Notes under the pieces: model-generated | Database searches by the model: none | The model's input: the letters and a program-made list of their open reading frames with translations, nothing else | Told to the model about the DNA's origin: nothing | Position numbers and translations under genes: made by a program | Shown: one piece after another, positions 5,489 through 5,639 of the stretch | Layout of the letters: each line of letters starts with the position of its first letter | Position numbering within the stretch: position 1 is the first letter of the stretch | Source of the DNA: Gemmatimonadota bacterium | GTDB lineage: Bacteria; Gemmatimonadota; Gemmatimonadetes; Gemmatimonadales; Gemmatimonadaceae | Assembly: GCA_029884515.1 (NCBI GenBank) | Contig: JAOUHR010000151.1 | Coordinates: forward strand, 1 to 5,639 | Direction of reading: 5' to 3' | Length of the DNA: 5,639 nt

Positions 5489-5510
5489 CGCGGACTGACG
5501 CGGACTGACG
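5481..5510. repeat. Three tandem copies of a 10-bp repeat across the TPR gene stop
   Basis: CGGACTGACG occurs three times head to tail, with partial copies at both edges. The first copy contains the gene's stop TGA (5486-5488). Because the period is 10, the other copies put TGA at 5496 and 5506 in the other two frames. Loss or gain of a unit would leave the protein end unchanged as long as the first copy stays. Confidence 0.95.
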
Positions 5511-5531
5511 CGGCGCGTGGGCGCTGTCGTC

Positions 5532-5639
5532 CTATGCGATCCCCTTCCGGATCGCCGTCGTCACCGCCGCCACGAAGGTGTCGATCTCGTCGAGACTCGT
5601 GTAGATCGACGGCGTGATCCGGATCCCGTTGAACTCGGG
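5532..5639 (-). CDS. Class V aminotransferase, C-terminal end (5' part beyond window)
   Basis: Only the last 35 codons and the TAG stop (5534-5532) are present. The tail FNGIRITPSIYTSLDEIDTF has the ending typical of PLP-dependent class V aminotransferases, the cysteine desulfurase / isopenicillin-N-epimerase-like group. There a 'GIR.(S/T)P..Y.T..EID.F' stretch forms part of the C-terminal small domain. The catalytic Lys and cofactor site are outside, so the exact reaction cannot be told. The gene points toward the TPR gene, with 43 bp between the two stop codons. Confidence 0.75.
   Translation of the reverse strand, partial: PEFNGIRITPSIYTSLDEIDTFVAAVTTAIRKGIA
5536..5555. terminator. Stem-loop between convergent genes, within the aminotransferase 3' end
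   Basis: GCGATCC (5536-5542) and GGATCGC (5549-5555) form a perfect 7-bp stem with a 6-nt loop. It lies about 47 nt past the TPR stop, and on the other strand just before the aminotransferase stop. No T-tract follows on either strand. It is placed well to end or stabilise the rightward transcript. The overlap with codons for I-R-K-G-I may instead be a coincidence of coding sequence. Confidence 0.35.

Overview
The window is very GC-rich, with strong G/C preference at third codon positions. It carries lipoproteins of a lineage-specific look, one of them ending in 'FTDYIIAW'. Together these suggest a member of the Gemmatimonadota or a similar high-GC soil/freshwater lineage. That placement is inference from style; no rRNA or marker gene is present.

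Left part, minus strand (1-1287): a two-gene operon reads leftward. A 73-residue very basic protein with one short hydrophobic stretch comes first. It overlaps by 4 nt (ATGA) the N-terminal 356 codons of phosphoenolpyruvate synthase (ppsA), which runs off the left edge. The ppsA strand holds no stop up to the edge, and a long open frame opposite it is a shadow.

Intergenic region 1288-1756 (469 bp): I see no credible gene. The half next to the operon is unusually rich in inverted repeats. There is a possible four-stem RNA fold at 1345-1441, then a GC hairpin, then two abutting DNA palindromes just upstream of the ribosome binding site. The other half holds a LacI-type operator-like sequence overlapping a TTGACA hexamer, upstream of the rightward genes.

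Middle, plus strand (1757-3065): two small secreted lipoproteins, both with lipobox cysteine at residue 20 and both without a visible Shine-Dalgarno sequence. The first ends before a 17-bp stem-loop (2257-2294). The second carries a dockerin/EF-hand-like calcium loop inside a beta-rich domain.

Right part, plus strand (3127-5488): a regulatory gene pair that overlaps by 8 nt. The first is a sigma-54 activator of the NtrC type with a degenerate, probably non-phosphorylatable receiver-like domain, a GAFTDA instead of GAFTGA loop, and a Fis-type HTH. The second is a 343-residue TPR protein. The tight coupling suggests that the TPR protein controls or feeds the activator, which is a hypothesis. 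The TPR gene ends inside three tandem copies of a 10-bp repeat that place stops in all three frames. It faces, tail to tail, the C-terminal end of a class V aminotransferase on the minus strand (5532-5639).

No mobile element, CRISPR array, tRNA or rRNA was seen. The best candidates for something undescribed are the structured leader of the ppsA operon and the sigma-54 activator/TPR pair.
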